DNA of 64,000 bases. Origin: Caenorhabditis elegans (taxonomy: Eukaryota > Nematoda > Chromadorea > Rhabditida > Rhabditidae). The notes beneath the pieces were generated by a model. The model saw only the letters and a program-made list of their open reading frames with translations. It did not search any database and was not told the DNA's origin. Shown in pieces: positions 1 through 11,941 of this stretch. The position numbers and the translations under genes were made by a program. The first letter of the stretch is position 1. Each line of letters begins with the position of its first letter. Location: assembly GCF_000002985.6 (NCBI RefSeq), contig NC_003279.8:2604001-2668000 (forward strand), read 5' to 3'.

Positions 1-299
1 ATTTTTGGATTTTCTTGAAAAATTATTGAAGTTTTCTTTAATTCTGAATATATATTCATATTGGTTTTTTGTTTATCTGCCAAGGCCCCTCATGCGCCAT
101 TAATCCGGTGTCCATCTCCACGCACTGCAGCCGCGCCCCATTGACAATTTGTAATGTTCGGAACAACAAAAATTCATTTCAAATTAATTTTTTGGCCCCT
201 GGAGCAAAATGTTTTGCTTTGGGGGAAAACTGTGAAGAATGACGTCATGGCCTTCTCCCAAGAAAGGATGGAAGAGTAGTGACGTCATAGTGACCTTTG

Positions 300-660
300 A
301 GGAGCCGTAGGCTTCACGTACTTGGCCACGGCCAACCAATTAGCCGAGGGCGCCCATTAGTGGCAGAGAAGTGGAATCCTAGGCCACGTCCAAACAGCTA
401 GCGGAGGGTGCCAAAGACCACCTTTACTAAGAGTGGAAGAGAAGGGGGTTCTTAGGCCATGGCCGAAAATTGTGTGACTTTTGGAGTACTACAATTAGCA
501 TGTTATTAAAAAAGGAGGTTCTCATTTCTGGAAGAGGAACGGAATCCTAGGCCACGTCCAGACAACTGGCATAGGGTTCAAGCCACCTCTTTCCAAGGGC
601 AACTGGCATAGGTTATCCTAATAATGGAAGAAGTACGAAATCCTAGGCCACCGCTTACGA
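300..660. repeat. CTAGGCCAC / GGAAGAG dispersed units
   Basis: Short units recur that combine 'TGGAAGAG', 'AATCCTAGGCCAC' and 'GGCCAC'. The same words return at 9490-9960, 44225-45560, 48500-49270 and 50270-50460. There is no coding signal. Two TGACGTCA palindromes (about 241 and 281) lie just upstream. I see no gene in 1-660. Confidence 0.6.
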
Positions 661-661
661 T

Positions 662-1150
662 TGTAATTTTTGGGCCCCGGCAATTTTCCGGTTGGCCGAT
701 TTGCCGGAAATTTTCATTTTTAGCAATTTGGCGAAAATTTTTATTTTCGGCAATTCGTCTTCTTGCCGATTTGCCGGAAATATTCATATTGCGCAATTTG
801 CCAGTTTGCCGATTTGCCAGAGATTTTGATTTTTGGCAATTTGCCTTCTTGCCGATTTGCCGGAAATTTTTTATTTCGGCAATTCGCCGGTTTGCCGATT
901 TGCCGGATATCAATTTGCCGGACGTTTTTAGAGATATTTTTTATAAGACGGAAATAACTGTGCCTTTTTGAAATTTTTGTTCCCGTTTTCTCAGATATTT
1001 TCATAGAATTTGCTTACTTTTCAAAACATATGTAGCAACATTCATAGGATACGTACAATTTTGCAGATTAAAATTGAAATTCTGAAATTTCCAATTGCCG
1101 AAAATTTCCGGAAATTTGCCGGTTTGCCGATTTGCCGGAAATTTCAATTC
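662..1150. repeat. TTGCCGATTTGCCGGAAA-type repeat block
   Basis: Tandem, imperfectly palindromic units of the form 'TTGCCGATTTGCCGGAAA' occupy this block. The long frames across it translate to ICRKF/FADLPEI-type peptides in several frames and are products of the repeat, not proteins. No element ends with a target duplication were found here. Confidence 0.85.
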
Positions 1151-1289
1151 AACAAAAATTCCCACAAAAAAAATTCTAGGTCATTTCCAGCCAGTGTGCA
1201 AACCACCCCTCTTGCAATAATGGAAGAGGAAAAAAATCCTAGGCCAGCACTACAACACCCACCCCTGTTCACATTAATGGCCCCCTCAT

Positions 1290-1670
1290 AAAATAATAAT
1301 ATGTTTCTAATCGATTCGGGTGATCGGTTCGTAGTCGTCACCCATCCATCTCTCTTTCTCTTTCTTCTTCTTTTTCTTCTTCTCACTTCTAGTCCGCGCC
1401 GCGGCGACAAGAAGAAGAAGAAGAAACTGGCAAGAGAGAGAGAGAGCCCCACTTTACACTCTTGCTCCCTCTCCCTCTCTGTGTCCGGAGCACAAGAGCT
1501 CTCGCAGATGGGGAGCCGCAGCAGCAGCAGCGGCGACGGCGGTGGAGCAAGAACACAAAGTGCCCTCTGCCTTTTAGTCACCCTCTGTTGAGCACAACAA
1601 CCACCGGGCTCCCCGTGGTCACTTTTCTGGAAATCCTCTTGAGACAGTTCTCTTGATACCATCTCCTTTC
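1290..1670. other. CT/GA-rich and GC-rich segment upstream of ctn-1, possible promoter or 5' exon
   Basis: A pyrimidine-rich run (CTCTTTCTTCTT type) is followed by a GC-rich core, GA-rich runs and GCAGCAGCAGCAGCGGCGACGG. This composition stands out from the AT-rich surroundings. It could be the promoter or a 5' non-coding exon of the downstream alpha-catulin gene. A short frame with ATG at about 1508 (MGSRSSSSGDGGG...) ends within 30 codons and shows no convincing donor, so no CDS is called. 1670-1960 shows nothing recognisable. Confidence 0.25.
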
Positions 1671-1960
1671 TCATTTTTCCCTCTCTTCCGGGTTTTGTTT
1701 TTACCCCACAGATTTGTTTTTTTTTGTTTTTTCTTATTGCCGAAAGTGTTCCACTTATATTCCATGCTCCTTTTTTTCTAAAAAAAATTGGTTTTGAACC
1801 AAGGAAAATTTAGATTTTTCAATCAAACTTTCAAAAAGAAAGCGGGTACAATACTCAAAGTTTAAAAGCGCATAGCCTATTTTGGGCAATGAAAAATTTT
1901 TTCCGCCTTTTTTTCTGATATAAAAAATAGATTAAATTTTTTTTTTTAAAGAAAGACATT

Positions 1961-2350
1961 TTGAAAGGTCGGCAAATTTTTTCTGTCAATAAATTGGGCG
2001 AATTGCCGATTTTTGGAAAATTGCCAATTTGCCGTTTACTTTTCAGATGTAGGAACATATGTAGGAACATTCACAGGAAAAATTTGCCGGTTTGCCAATT
2101 TGCCAGAAATTTCAATTCCGGCAAGTTTTTCCGATTTGTCGATTTGCCAGAAATTTTTTCCGATTTGCCAATTTGCCAGAAATTTCAATTCCGGCAATTT
2201 TTTCCAATTTTCCGATTTGCCGGAAATATTCAATTCCGACAATTTGCCAACTTGCCTGAAATTTTTAATTCCGGCAATTTTTTCCGATTTGCCGATTTGC
2301 CGGAAATTTTAAATTTCGGCAATTTTCTCCGTCTTGCCGGTTTACCGGCT
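1961..2350. repeat. TTGCCGATTTGCCGG-type repeat block
   Basis: A second block of the same family as at 662-1150, with units of about 40-50 bp in the pattern 'TTTGCCGGAAATTTCAATTCC'. The reading frames over it are repeat translations. 2350-2750 is AT-rich with nothing recognisable. Confidence 0.85.
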
Positions 2351-2782
2351 GTTTTATAGTACCAAAAGTTTAAAGGCGCTTAGCCTATCCAGGGTCTTTT
2401 TTACCGGATTTCCTGATTTTTTTTAAATAAAAAAATTAATTCAAATATATTTTGGAAAATCTTGATAAAAATAGTTTGAAAAAAATTAAATTGATTTTTT
2501 TAATTTTTCGTTTTTTAAACTTCAGTTTTTGGCCAAAAAGCCTTCAAAATCATAAAGTGAATTTCGAATTTTGGGGATACAAATTCACTAATTTTTTAAA
2601 AAATATTTTGGGGCTTTGAAACAAAAATTTCAGACTTTTACCCGACTCTCATTCATTTTAATTCCTCCAATTTCTAACCGATTTCCTCCGTTTTTTTTTG
2701 ATTTTTTGCTGAATTTCATACTTTTTCAATCAATTTTAATATGAAAATTCCAGGTAGGCGCGGCGGTCATCTTGCCAAGAAG

Positions 2783-5700
2783 ATGGCGGCGTCATCGATG
2801 TCATCGTTGACGTCCTCATATCACACGACGGCAATGCCGTCCTCGAACTCTGTGGTCCCGCCGTTTGATGCTCGAAATTTGGAAATTAAGACAAAATCCA
2901 TAGAGCAGACACTTATCCCGCTAGTTACTCAGGTAGGGAGTTATAAAGAATTTTTAATTTTTTTTTAATTGAAAAATGTCTTACGGGGCCTAGAAACCCC
3001 CGCAAAAAATTTTGTGAAAGTTATGACGTCACTAGTGACCTAAATTTTTTGTGACGTCACACATGACCTAAAAACTTTTACCGAACATCCTAAAAGATTC
3101 TACTTTGGCGCTGCAAAAAATGACATCACCCTTTCTTTGGGCGATTATCCATGTTCATTTCCGTCGTTTGACGGCCCATTTGGCACGATTTATTTATTTA
3201 TTCGTTTATAGATCACCACACTCGTCAACTATAAAGAAAGTTACATGGCAAGTGGGAAGCCGAAATCTGAACGAGCAATGAGAGCAGCGTTGAAGGTTTG
3301 TTGGAAATTTTTTAATCTGAATCTGGAAAAAGTGAAATTTAAAAAAAAGAAGTTTTAATTGAAAATTGATCAATAAAAGTTGAGAAAACTAATTTTTCTT
3401 TTGTGTAATTTTTAGACAGAAAAATTCTGAAAATTATAAGAAGAAATTGAAGAATTTTCCCCGGAAAATGTTGAAAGATTCCTAAAAAAAATAACACAAA
3501 AATCGGAAATTCTGATCATTTCCTGGGAAAATTAAAATTTGAATTATTAACTAAACTATAGGCATTAAAAAACCTTTAAAAAATCTCTGAAATTTGTTTT
3601 AAAACAATTTCTGTGGAACATTAAAAAATCTCGAAAATTTGAAAATTGTAATTTTTTATCATAGAAACTTTTTTAAAAATATTGACCAAAATATTACGGC
3701 AAACACAAAATTTGGAGAATGCGTACTGTGCAACATATTTGACGCGCAAAATATCTCGTATCGAAAACTACAGTAATTATTTAAATGACTACTGTCGCGT
3801 TGGTGTCGATTTACGGGCTCAATTTCTAAAATAATAATAAATCAAAACTATTTATTTATCAATAGAATATATGGAATATCGCTCTCGTAATTCGGAAAGT
3901 AATTATTTTCGAAAATAGAACCCGTAAATCGACACAAGTGCTACAGTACTTATTTAAAGAACTACTGTAGTTTTCGCTACGAGATATTTTGCGCGTCAAA
4001 TATGTTTCACAATACGCATTCTCAGAATTTTGTAAATGATAAGGTATCCTAATTTTATATTATAACAGTTTTCTAAACAAAATTTTTTAAATATCAATAT
4101 TAGCATGGAACGGACAAACCCAGTTTGGATAGAATTTACAAATTTTTGTGGAAAATTTTAATTTTTTTAAACTTTTCCTGTTTTCAGATCGGAAGCGCCG
4201 TTGAGGCAGCAATCGAACGGTTTGTGTGTGTTGGAGAGACGATAGCCGACGAGAACGCGGATATTCAGCCGGAAATGTATGATGCGTGTACTGAAGCTCG
4301 GCTAGCTGGTAAATTTATTTTTTGATACAAAAAAGTCATTGTGAAAATCTGGGAAAACTGGTGGTTTTTGAAGAAAATTTTTAAAACTTCCAAAAAAACT
4401 GCCGATTAAAATTGAAACTCTGAAATTTCCAAAAAATTGTGCAAAACCATTTGCCGGTTTGCCGATTTGCCGGAAATTTCAATTCCGGCAATTTGCCAAT
4501 TTGCCGGAAAAAAATCGTTTGCCGCCCACCCCCTTATGAGAACTACGGATTAAGATAAAATAGCTTATAGACCCCCTTCTCTCAACTGAAACAAAGAAAG
4601 GCACCTCATTTCTTCACCCCGGCGGGGTGTCATATTACATGAAACACTCAATGGGTGTGATTATTCCATCGTCATCTATGTATACACGAAGAAAAAGAGC
4701 ACAAATCCATGCTCACGTATCCAATTACCAGAGCCTCTCCATTTTTTTGCAAAGTGTGTGGGACCTTGTTTAGTCCGAGAGAGCTCTTACCTTTGATCTG
4801 TGGAAAGCCAAATTTCCTGCCAGTTTCTGAGATCAAATATAAAAATCCGATATTTTTCAGGTGCTTCAATGGCCAACCTATCATGTGCATGTAACGATGA
4901 TCCCAACTCGGTGGTGGATAAAGCTGTGCTCGTCCGAGCCAGCAGGCAGCTCTTGAGCAGTGTCACCAGAGTCCTGCTACTCGCGGATCGGGTGCTTGTC
5001 AAGCAGGTTTTGAGGGCCGAGGATAAGGTGAGACAGATGAAAAATGTTAATTTTTCAAAATTTCCAAAAATTATTTGAAAATTTTCTGACAAATTTCATT
5101 CTGCAAAATCGACAAAATTCCTTAAAAAATAAAGATAAAAAATCTTGAAATTAAAAAAAAAATTAAGACAAAAATCCACCAAATATTGGCAAAAAATCAC
5201 TAAAGAACCACAAAAATCTACCAAAAAATAGGAAAAATTATCAATAATTGCCAAAAAATTTTTTTTTAATTTGCGGAAAAAATTGTGAAAATTCAGCGAA
5301 AATAACTAAAAATTGACGAAAATTGTATGAAAATGTACAAAATTGCTCAAAAAATTGGCCAAAATTTACCGAAAAAATGGAAAAAAAACCGAAAAAAAAT
5401 TACCAAAATTTACGGAAAAAAAAACCGAAAATTGGCCAAAAAACGTCAGAAATGTACAAAAATCTACAAAAAAAGTGAAGGAAATAATTCACCAAAAATT
5501 GCCAAAAAATAGTAGGACATTTTTCAAAAATTGGCAAAAAATGCCGAAAAATTGAAAAATTAATTGTCTAGAATAGTCAAAAAGAAAGCCAAACATTGGT
5601 TAAAACGACCAAAATTTACCAAAAAAAAAAAATTTCTAACAAATGGAAAAAAAAACTTACCAAAAAATGTCGAAAAAAGTTACAAAAATTACGAAAAAAA

Positions 5701-8700
5701 ATGACAGAAATTTACAAAAGCCTACCACCAAATTTTTCGAAGTTTTATCAAATCTTTTTTTTTTAATTACAAAAAAAATTGGCAAAGTGTTTCAGAAAAG
5801 TTACGAAATTTACCAAAAAAATGTTCGAAAAATGCTCAAACATTGTCGAAAAGCGGTCAAATAAGCCATAAAATTTCCTCAATTTCAGATAGCCTTCTCC
5901 CTATCCCGACTAGAATCCACTCGATCCTTCAACGATTTCGTCAAGGTTTTTGCAGTTTTCGGCGGGGAAATGGTCGAGTTAGCCCATCGAAGTGGAGATC
6001 GACAGCATGATTTAAAAAGTGAAAAACGAAAAGCCCAGATGTCAATTGCAAGAACTTCTCTGGAAAGGTTAACGATGCTTCTACTAACCGCATCGAAGAC
6101 CTATCTGCGGCATCCCGATTGTGATTCTGCACTTCAGTGTCGAGATGGAGTGTTTTATCAGATGAAGCTATCACTTGAACTCATTGCAATTTGTGTTTGT
6201 GATGGGATTTTGACAACTGAAAAGAGCAGATATATCCAGGATGAGCCTGATATGCCAATTGATATTGCTTTACAGCTTACTGCAAACGCAGCAATTAAGC
6301 AATTAACGGTAAGTTTTTTAGGCTTTTTTTTAACTTTCTCAAAAATTGAAACCGAAATTCTTGAAGATTCTGTTACCTCTAAAAAAAACCCTCTTTAAAA
6401 AATGGAACGTAGGTGTCAAATCGGCAAATTGTCGGTTTGCCGGAAATTTTCAATTCAGGCAATTTGCCGATTTGCCGGAAATTTTCAATCCAGGCAATTC
6501 GCCAGATTGCCGGAAATTTTCAATTCCGCCAATTCGCCAATTTGCCGGAAATTTTTAGATTTGAAATTTCCAAAAAAAAAATGCAAAACGACAACTTGCC
6601 GAAAATTTTCGGTAATTGCTGCTATTTCAGGCAATTGACCAAATTTGGCAAATCGGCAAAATGTTGGTTTGCCAATTTTCCCGAATTTGTCAATCCCGGT
6701 AGTTCGCCGGTTTGCCGATTTACTGATTTGCCGGAAATTTTCATTTTCGGCAATTTACGGATTTGCCGGAAATTTTCAATTCCTGCAATTTGCCGATTTG
6801 CCGGAAATTTTCAATTCCTGCAATTTGCCGATTTGCCGGAAATTTTCAATTCCTGCAATTTGCCGAAAATTTTTAGATCTGAAATTAAAAAAAAAAGCAA
6901 AACGACAATTTGCCGAAAATTTCTGGTAATTGCCCAAATTTGGCAAGTCGGCAAATTGTTAGTTTGCCGATTTTCCGGAATTTGTCAATTCCGGTAGTTT
7001 GCCAGTTTGCCGCTTTGCCGATTTGCCGGAAATTTTCAATTCCAGCAATTTTACCGATTTGCTGGAGATTTTCAATTCCGACAAATTGCCAATTTGCCGG
7101 AAATTTTCAATTCCGGCAATTTGCCGATTTGCCGGAAATTTTCAATTCCGGCATTTTGCCGATTTGCCGGAAATTTTCAATTCCAGCAATTTGCTGATTT
7201 GCCAATTTGCCGGAAATTTTCAATTCCTGCAATTTGCCTATTTGCCGGAAAATTTTAATTCCGGCAATTTGCCGATTTGCAGGAAAATTTTAATTCCGGC
7301 AATTTGCCGATTTGCCGATTTGCCGGAAATTTACGGATTTTCCGGAAAAAATCGTATGCTCTTTTTCCAGGAAATGCTTGAAATGATCCGAATGACGGTA
7401 CGAGTCGGAGCCGGGGTTCGGGAGCGGATAGTGTCGGCCCTGGATGCCCTCTGCCAGCTTACACAGGACTTCACAGACTCGGCCTACACACCTCATCATC
7501 AACGGGAACAGATTCTCGATTTCCTTGAAGAATGCAGATTCGAGATGACAAATCTGATACAGCCAGATGAGAATGAGCAATTGGCGGCCAGCGGGCTTGA
7601 GGTGACTGTGGAACGGTTGAATCGGAGGTTGAAGGATCTGAGCAAGCAACTGCAGATTGTGGCAATGGAGCAGATATCGGAAGTGCTCAGGGCGAATGAG
7701 GATCAAGTGCTGTTGTCGTCGATGAAAGCGTGTGCAGTGTCCGGGGATATTGATGGAGTTGAGAAGTATATGCACAAGTTCCGGGAGCACGCGGATCACA
7801 TGCAAGAGGTAAGACGGTCGTGGACGAATTTTAAGATGACGTCATAACCCATCACTTTCCAGGTATGCCGCCTCCTGCATCATATCTCAATCACAGACGC
7901 CCTACACGTTCACACCGGGCATGTCGAGCGGAATATGAGAGCCCTCGCCCCATTGGTGGGTTTTTGTAAAGTTCTTTACTAAGTTTCAAGAATTTTTTCC
8001 AGACAATTCTCGCTGGCCGGACGCTTTGTGTGCACCCATCTTCGAGGATAGCCAGGGAGAACTTGGAGGTGTTCTGTGACACCTGGGGGCAGGCGGTGAG
8101 TTATTGGTAGAGGTTGAGATTGTGGTAGGATTGAGCGAAGACTGAAAAAACCCTACGATCAAAAGTAAGGGTTACTGTAGGGGTACTGTAGATTCTTAAG
8201 GTCCTGGGGGAGTTTTTAAAAGGCATTGTAGAATTATGTTAGGATTGTATTACCGTAGGGTAACAGTAGGAAGTGCTGTAACGTAATGGTGGCCGGCAAA
8301 CCGCAAAAGTGCCGGAATTGAAAATTCCGGCAATTCGGGAAACCGGCAAATTGCCGGAATTTAAATTTTCCGGCAAATCGACAAACCGGCAAATTGTCGG
8401 AATTGAGAATTTCCGGCAAATCCACAAACCGGCAAATTGTCGGAATTGAGAATTTCCGGCAAATCCACAAACCGGCGAATTTCCAGAATTGAAGTTTTCG
8501 GCAAAAAGACAAATTGTCGGAATTGAAATTCCCGGCAAATCGGCAAACCGAAAAATTGCCGGAATTGAAAATTTCCGGCAAATTGGCAAACTGGCAAAGT
8601 GCCGAAATTGAAAATTTCCGACAAATCGGCAAATTGCCGATTTTCCGGAATTGAAATTTTCGGCAAACCGGCAAATTGCCGATTTTCCGAATTTGTCGAC

Positions 8701-11700
8701 AAACAAATTTGCCGCTCTCCCCTGATACTAGCTGTAGGATTACTGTACCTTCGAATTCTGTGGGATTACTGTACTTTCTATTTCCAGGTGAATGATCTCT
8801 CGCGTGTCGCCAAAGAATCCGATGTCGCCGCAAATGGAAGAGTTGCTGCTGAAAAGCAGGCGTACATGTCGCTCCCGCGACCAGGGGTAAGTAAATCATC
8901 TTGCCGTCGATCTGTACCCAAGCATGACGCTGCTTCTTCTTCTTCATCTAACGAGCTTTTGCCAAACGGCGGTCGACACCCCAAACAGGTTGGAATAGCG
9001 CCAACTCGAGTCGTCAGTCAGACCGGGGACGAGGCGAGCAGTGATGAAGAGCAGGTGGACAAGCAGGAGATCGAGGCATTCCAGTATAGGATCAGCTTGA
9101 TTATTGATGATTTGCAAAGTGATGTGGAGGGAGGAACACATGGACGATAGACTTTTTAGACTCTTTTTTGCATGACTTTCTTTTTTTCTTTCTTATTTTC
9201 TAGCTTCTCTTCTAAATACTTATAATTATTTTCTACTTAACTTCCTTTTGTTGTGTTTGTGATGACGTGGTGCTTTCAAATAAACGTTGTGATGTTTTTT
9301 TTTTATGCTCGCCGAGCTCAAGCTATGTTTCAGAAGCACGGAACAACACAGAAGCCGTCAAAGCCGATTACATTGGATGTGGAGGTAAGTAACTTGATGT
9401 ACTAGTTGGCCAAGTAGCAACCAGTGGTGTGCAGCAAATTTGCCGAATTTGCCGTTTTCCGAGCTCGGCAAATCCTAGAGGCAACAACCCTTTTTGACAT
9501 TTTTTTGAGGATGGAAGAGTTTTCAATTGAAATTCTAGGCCAGGGTGTAATTAGAGAAGGTTCTCACTTTCATTTGATATGAGAAATGTCCCGTTTTCTA
9601 GAAAATGGAAGAACTTTTCAGAAACCTAGGCCGCACTGCAAATTGAGATGCGGTGGAAGAGTTTTCCGAAATTCTATTCTAGGCCATGTAAAAATCTGAG
9701 GGAAGAATGTCGACACTATCTCTTTTTCTTGAGATGGAAGAGTTGTCCATAATTCTAGGCCATGTAGCGATTTGAGGGGAAGCAGTGGAAGAGGTTTCCG
9801 CATTTCTAAGCCACTTAGCTGTTTGTGCGGAGGGAGTCGACACCCCTTTCTTTTTAAAAAATTAAAATGGAAGAGTTTTTAAAGTTCTAGGCCCCCAATG
9901 GAAAAATACGTCTTTTTTTAAGATCACATATTCTAGGCCACACTTTGCCACCCGCGGACTAGTTTTTTCATTTTTCTTCCGCTGGAATGCCGGAACAGAT
10001 CAATTTTTTCGTTTCCAGGACCAACAAAAAATGGCGAAAGTCGGATTAGAGATGAAGCTTCTTACATCAGAAGTCGACGCGGAAGCCGAAAAATGGGATG
10101 AGTATGCCGAGAATGACATAGTGAAACGGGCCAAAGCAATGTCATCGATGGCCTATAATATGTACTTATTTACACGTGGAGATGGTCCTCTGAAGACGAC
10201 ACACGACCTCTTCACCCAGGCGGAGTTCTTTGCCGAGCAGGCGAATCAGATGTATCGGACAGTTCGAGAGTTCTCATATGAAGTTCCGGGCTCTGCGGAA
10301 AAATCCGATTTGTCAGCGATTCTTGAGAGGATCCCACTTCACTGCCAACAGCTACAGGTTATGGTTAAGAGTCCGACCGTCGGAAAAACTGCGACTTTCG
10401 GGAAAGTGGATTCGGTGATTCAGGAGACCAAGAATTTGATGAACGAAATCGCGAAGCTGGTCACTGCGTCGTTTGTGTGTGCCACGAAGGTGAGGAAAAG
10501 CGCTCTGTCGAGAATTATTAAATGAGGGAGAGAAGGTGGAAATGCGCTCTACCGCAATTTTTTTTTGGAAAATCGATCTAAAAAATCTCAGAAAAAGTGT
10601 ATCGGAGTCTCACCCGAAAGTCAAATTTTAAAAACTTTTTTTCGACTTCTTAAAATTTCAACAAATTTTCCACCAATTTAAAAAATCGGTAACCCTCCCT
10701 GCGGTGGCCGTGGACTAACTTTCCACTTCTCTTCCACCGCGTTAATCGGGAAGCCGTTACCCCCATTTCTCAAAAAATAATAGAAAACCAGTTCAGATGT
10801 TCCAGGACTCTCAGCAAGGGTAAGTTTGTCCCTAGCGAGTCATTTGAGTAGAGACATGTCCCTTTAAATTCCCTCGGTTTTTCTCAAACTACTGCTTTTT
10901 CAGTATTCTCCCTGAATTTATTGTGTTTGTTGAGAAAATTTTAGCGAAAATAATTTTTTTAAAAACTCTGTAAAAAATCAATTTATCGATTAGGTTGCAA
11001 TATGTGATCGTTTTGTAATAGCTGAACTCATTTTGCACAAGCTAAAGCAGGACCTAATTTTTGTCCGTTTTTTCAGTATGAAATCGAGTTTCGCGGAGGT
11101 TCTGTCAATGGGCGGACGGGTGCCGACGGTGAAAGGACAAGTCGCGAATCGACTGTGAGTTTATTGATTTTTTTAAAAAAGGGAAAAATCGATAGAGCTG
11201 ATTTTTTGAAAATTTAAGGGAACATTTTTTTGAAAAATTTTGTTGAAAATTTTTTATTGAAAAATTTCAGGGATGCGTGGCTATTGCAGTTCGGCAAATT
11301 TTTTGTTGGCGAATTCGGCAATTCGACAAATTGCCGGTTTGCCGATCTGCCGGAAATTTTCAATTCCGGCAATTTGCCGATTTGCCGGATATCAATTTGC
11401 CGGAAATTTTTAGAGGATTTTTAAAAGACAGAAACACTTGAAACTGTGCCTTTTTGATATTTTTTTCGAAATTTTTTTGTCGACAAATTCGGCAATGTGC
11501 CGGTCTGCCAATTTTCCGGAGACTTTCGATTCCGGCAATTTGTTGATTTGCCGGAAATTTCAATTCCGTCAATCTGCTTATTTGCCGTTTTGCCGGAAAT
11601 TTTCAATTTCGGCAATTTGCCTATTTGCCGACTTGCCGGAAATTTTCAATTCCGGCAATTTGCCGATTTGCCGGCTTACCGGAAAAAATCAATTCTAAAA

Positions 11701-11941
11701 ATCAATACAAAAAGCTCGAACATCAAAATATGAGAAATGCAAAACTACAGTACCCCTACGAAATTTAAAGGCTCATACGAATTTTGCTACCAGCATATTC
11801 GAAAATTTCATACAAAAAATCAATTTTACACCCAACATTTTTTGCAGGTTTGGCGCCGGACACCAAGCATCCGACGAGCCGCGCCGCCGACCTCTTCGCA
11901 CCTTTCCGCCAACAACTCATCAAGCATACACATTTAGGTAA
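2783..11941 (+). CDS. ctn-1: alpha-catulin (alpha-catenin/vinculin family scaffold protein)
   Basis: Fourteen exons join in phase: 2783-2932, 3212-3295, 4188-4308, 4861-5027, 5889-6308, 7371-7808, 7863-7955, 8003-8095, 8788-8886, 9334-9384, 10019-10489, 10797-10819, 11077-11154, 11848-11941. They encode about 793 residues, against roughly 734 for human alpha-catulin. Family landmarks in order are 'EIKTKSIEQTLIPLVTQ' near residue 34, 'LLSSVTRVLLLADRVL', 'EMVELAHRSGDRQHDLK', 'MLLLTASKTYLRHPDC', 'DFTDSAYT', 'VCRLLHHIS', 'AYMSLPRPG' and 'SSMAYNMYLFTRGDGPLKT'. The start chosen is the MAASSM methionine because an acceptor-like TTCCAG lies just upstream (2746-2751), possibly a trans-splice site; a further 5' exon cannot be excluded. 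The last 64 residues are not vertebrate-like and are basic and proline-rich. Family knowledge: alpha-catulin is a cytoplasmic, cytoskeleton-linked scaffold, and the worm gene localises SLO-1 BK channels through the dystrophin complex. Several introns are packed with repeats. Confidence 0.93.
3710..4035. repeat. palindromic GACGCGCAAAATATCTC foldback element in ctn-1 intron 2
   Basis: The left arm carries 'TTTGACGCGCAAAATATCTC', 'AAAACTACAGTAATTATTTAAA' and 'GTGTCGATTTACGGGCTC'. The right arm repeats these inverted and ends 'ATTTTGCGCGTCAAATATG'. Related copies lie at 15590-15930 and, truncated, at 39901-39975. This is a familiar abundant C. elegans foldback type whose formal name I do not recall with certainty. 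Confidence 0.85.
4445..4535. repeat. fragment of TTGCCGG-type element ending GCCGCCCACCCCC
   Basis: Two TTGCCGG units lead into 'AAAAAATCGTTTGCCGCCCACCCCC', which matches the terminal segment of the hAT-like elements at 41736-42215 and 56634-57102. The other end is missing. Confidence 0.6.
5140..5880. repeat. A-rich degenerate CCAAAAAATTGCC minisatellite in ctn-1 intron 4
   Basis: Almost the whole intron between exons 4 and 5 is a degenerate tandem of short 'aaaattgccaaaaaat' and 'tttaccaaaaa' units. Frames over it read K/N/Q/I-rich nonsense. Confidence 0.7.
6412..7355. repeat. long TTTGCCGGAAATTTTCAATTCC array in ctn-1 intron 5
   Basis: About 940 bp of imperfect tandem units ('GATTTGCCGGAAATTTTCAA', then 'TTCCGGCAATTTGCC') run almost to the acceptor of exon 6 (7370). 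One frame is open from the repeat into exon 6, which makes a falsely long ORF starting near 6999. The true exon begins at 7371. Confidence 0.9.
8283..8730. repeat. CCGGCAAATCGGCAA-type element, inverted orientation, in ctn-1 intron 8
   Basis: The dominant repeat in the opposite orientation. The right end reads as the inverse of 'CAGGGGAGAGCGGCAAAT', resembling the hAT-like terminus. The left end (GGTGGCCGGCAAAC) is weaker, and no target duplication was visible. Confidence 0.75.
8887..9150 (+). CDS. ctn-1: alternative 3' coding end of ctn-1 (short isoform)
   Basis: The frame of exon 9 (ending 8886, 'SLPRPG') stays open through the following donor for 87 codons to a stop at 9150, and AATAAA follows at 9279-9284. 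The tail is Ser-rich, then acidic (DEASSDEEQVDKQEIEAF). An optional intron inside it (GTAAGT at 8887, acceptor ending 8988) is 102 nt, a multiple of three, so both spliced and retained versions read through. The short product would hold about 642 residues and lack the C-terminal vinculin-like region encoded by exons 10-14. This is inference from open frame, splice signals and polyadenylation signal; transcript evidence would decide. Confidence 0.55.
   Translation, partial: VSKSSCRRSVPKHDAASSSSSNELLPNGGRHPKQVGIAPTRVVSQTGDEASSDEEQVDKQEIEAFQYRISLIIDDLQSDVEGGTHGR
9279..9284 (+). terminator. polyadenylation signal AATAAA of the ctn-1 short form
   Basis: A canonical AATAAA sits about 130 bp after the alternative stop at 9150 and before exon 10 (9334), so it would end transcripts prematurely relative to the long form. 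Confidence 0.5.
9423..9480. mobile_element. left-end fragment of a hAT-like element
   Basis: 'CAGTGGTGTGCAGCAAAT' followed by TTGCCGAATTTGCCG and GAGCTCGGCAAAT matches the left end of the intact element at 40401-40831 with a few differences. No right end is present. Confidence 0.5.
9490..9960. repeat. GGAAGAG / CTAGGCCA dispersed units in ctn-1 intron 10
   Basis: Seven or so copies of 'ATGGAAGAGTTTTC' and 'AATTCTAGGCCAC' variants fill this intron. Same family as at 300-660. Confidence 0.65.
11290..11695. repeat. TTGCCGATTTGCCGG-type block in ctn-1 intron 13
   Basis: The dominant repeat family again, with 'TTGTCGACAAATTCGGCAA' in the middle suggesting two merged elements. The frames over it are repeat translations. 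Confidence 0.85.

Noticed and set aside
241..290. TGACGTCA palindromes as cAMP-response elements
   Set aside because: The word occurs repeatedly inside dispersed repeats across the window (for example 3023, 13613, 14820, 43591, 60978), so no regulatory claim is justified.
1144..1674. 176-codon - strand frame over the CT/GA-rich segment
   Set aside because: Low-complexity Arg/Glu/Ser/Leu translation of pyrimidine and purine runs, no splice support, ends in a repeat.
6412..7370. Long + strand frames rich in FADLPEIFNSGNLPICRK, one running into ctn-1 exon 6
   Set aside because: They are translations of the TTTGCCGGAAATTTTCAATTCC repeat in all frames. The real exon starts after TTTTTCCAG at 7370, and similar frames appear at every repeat block.
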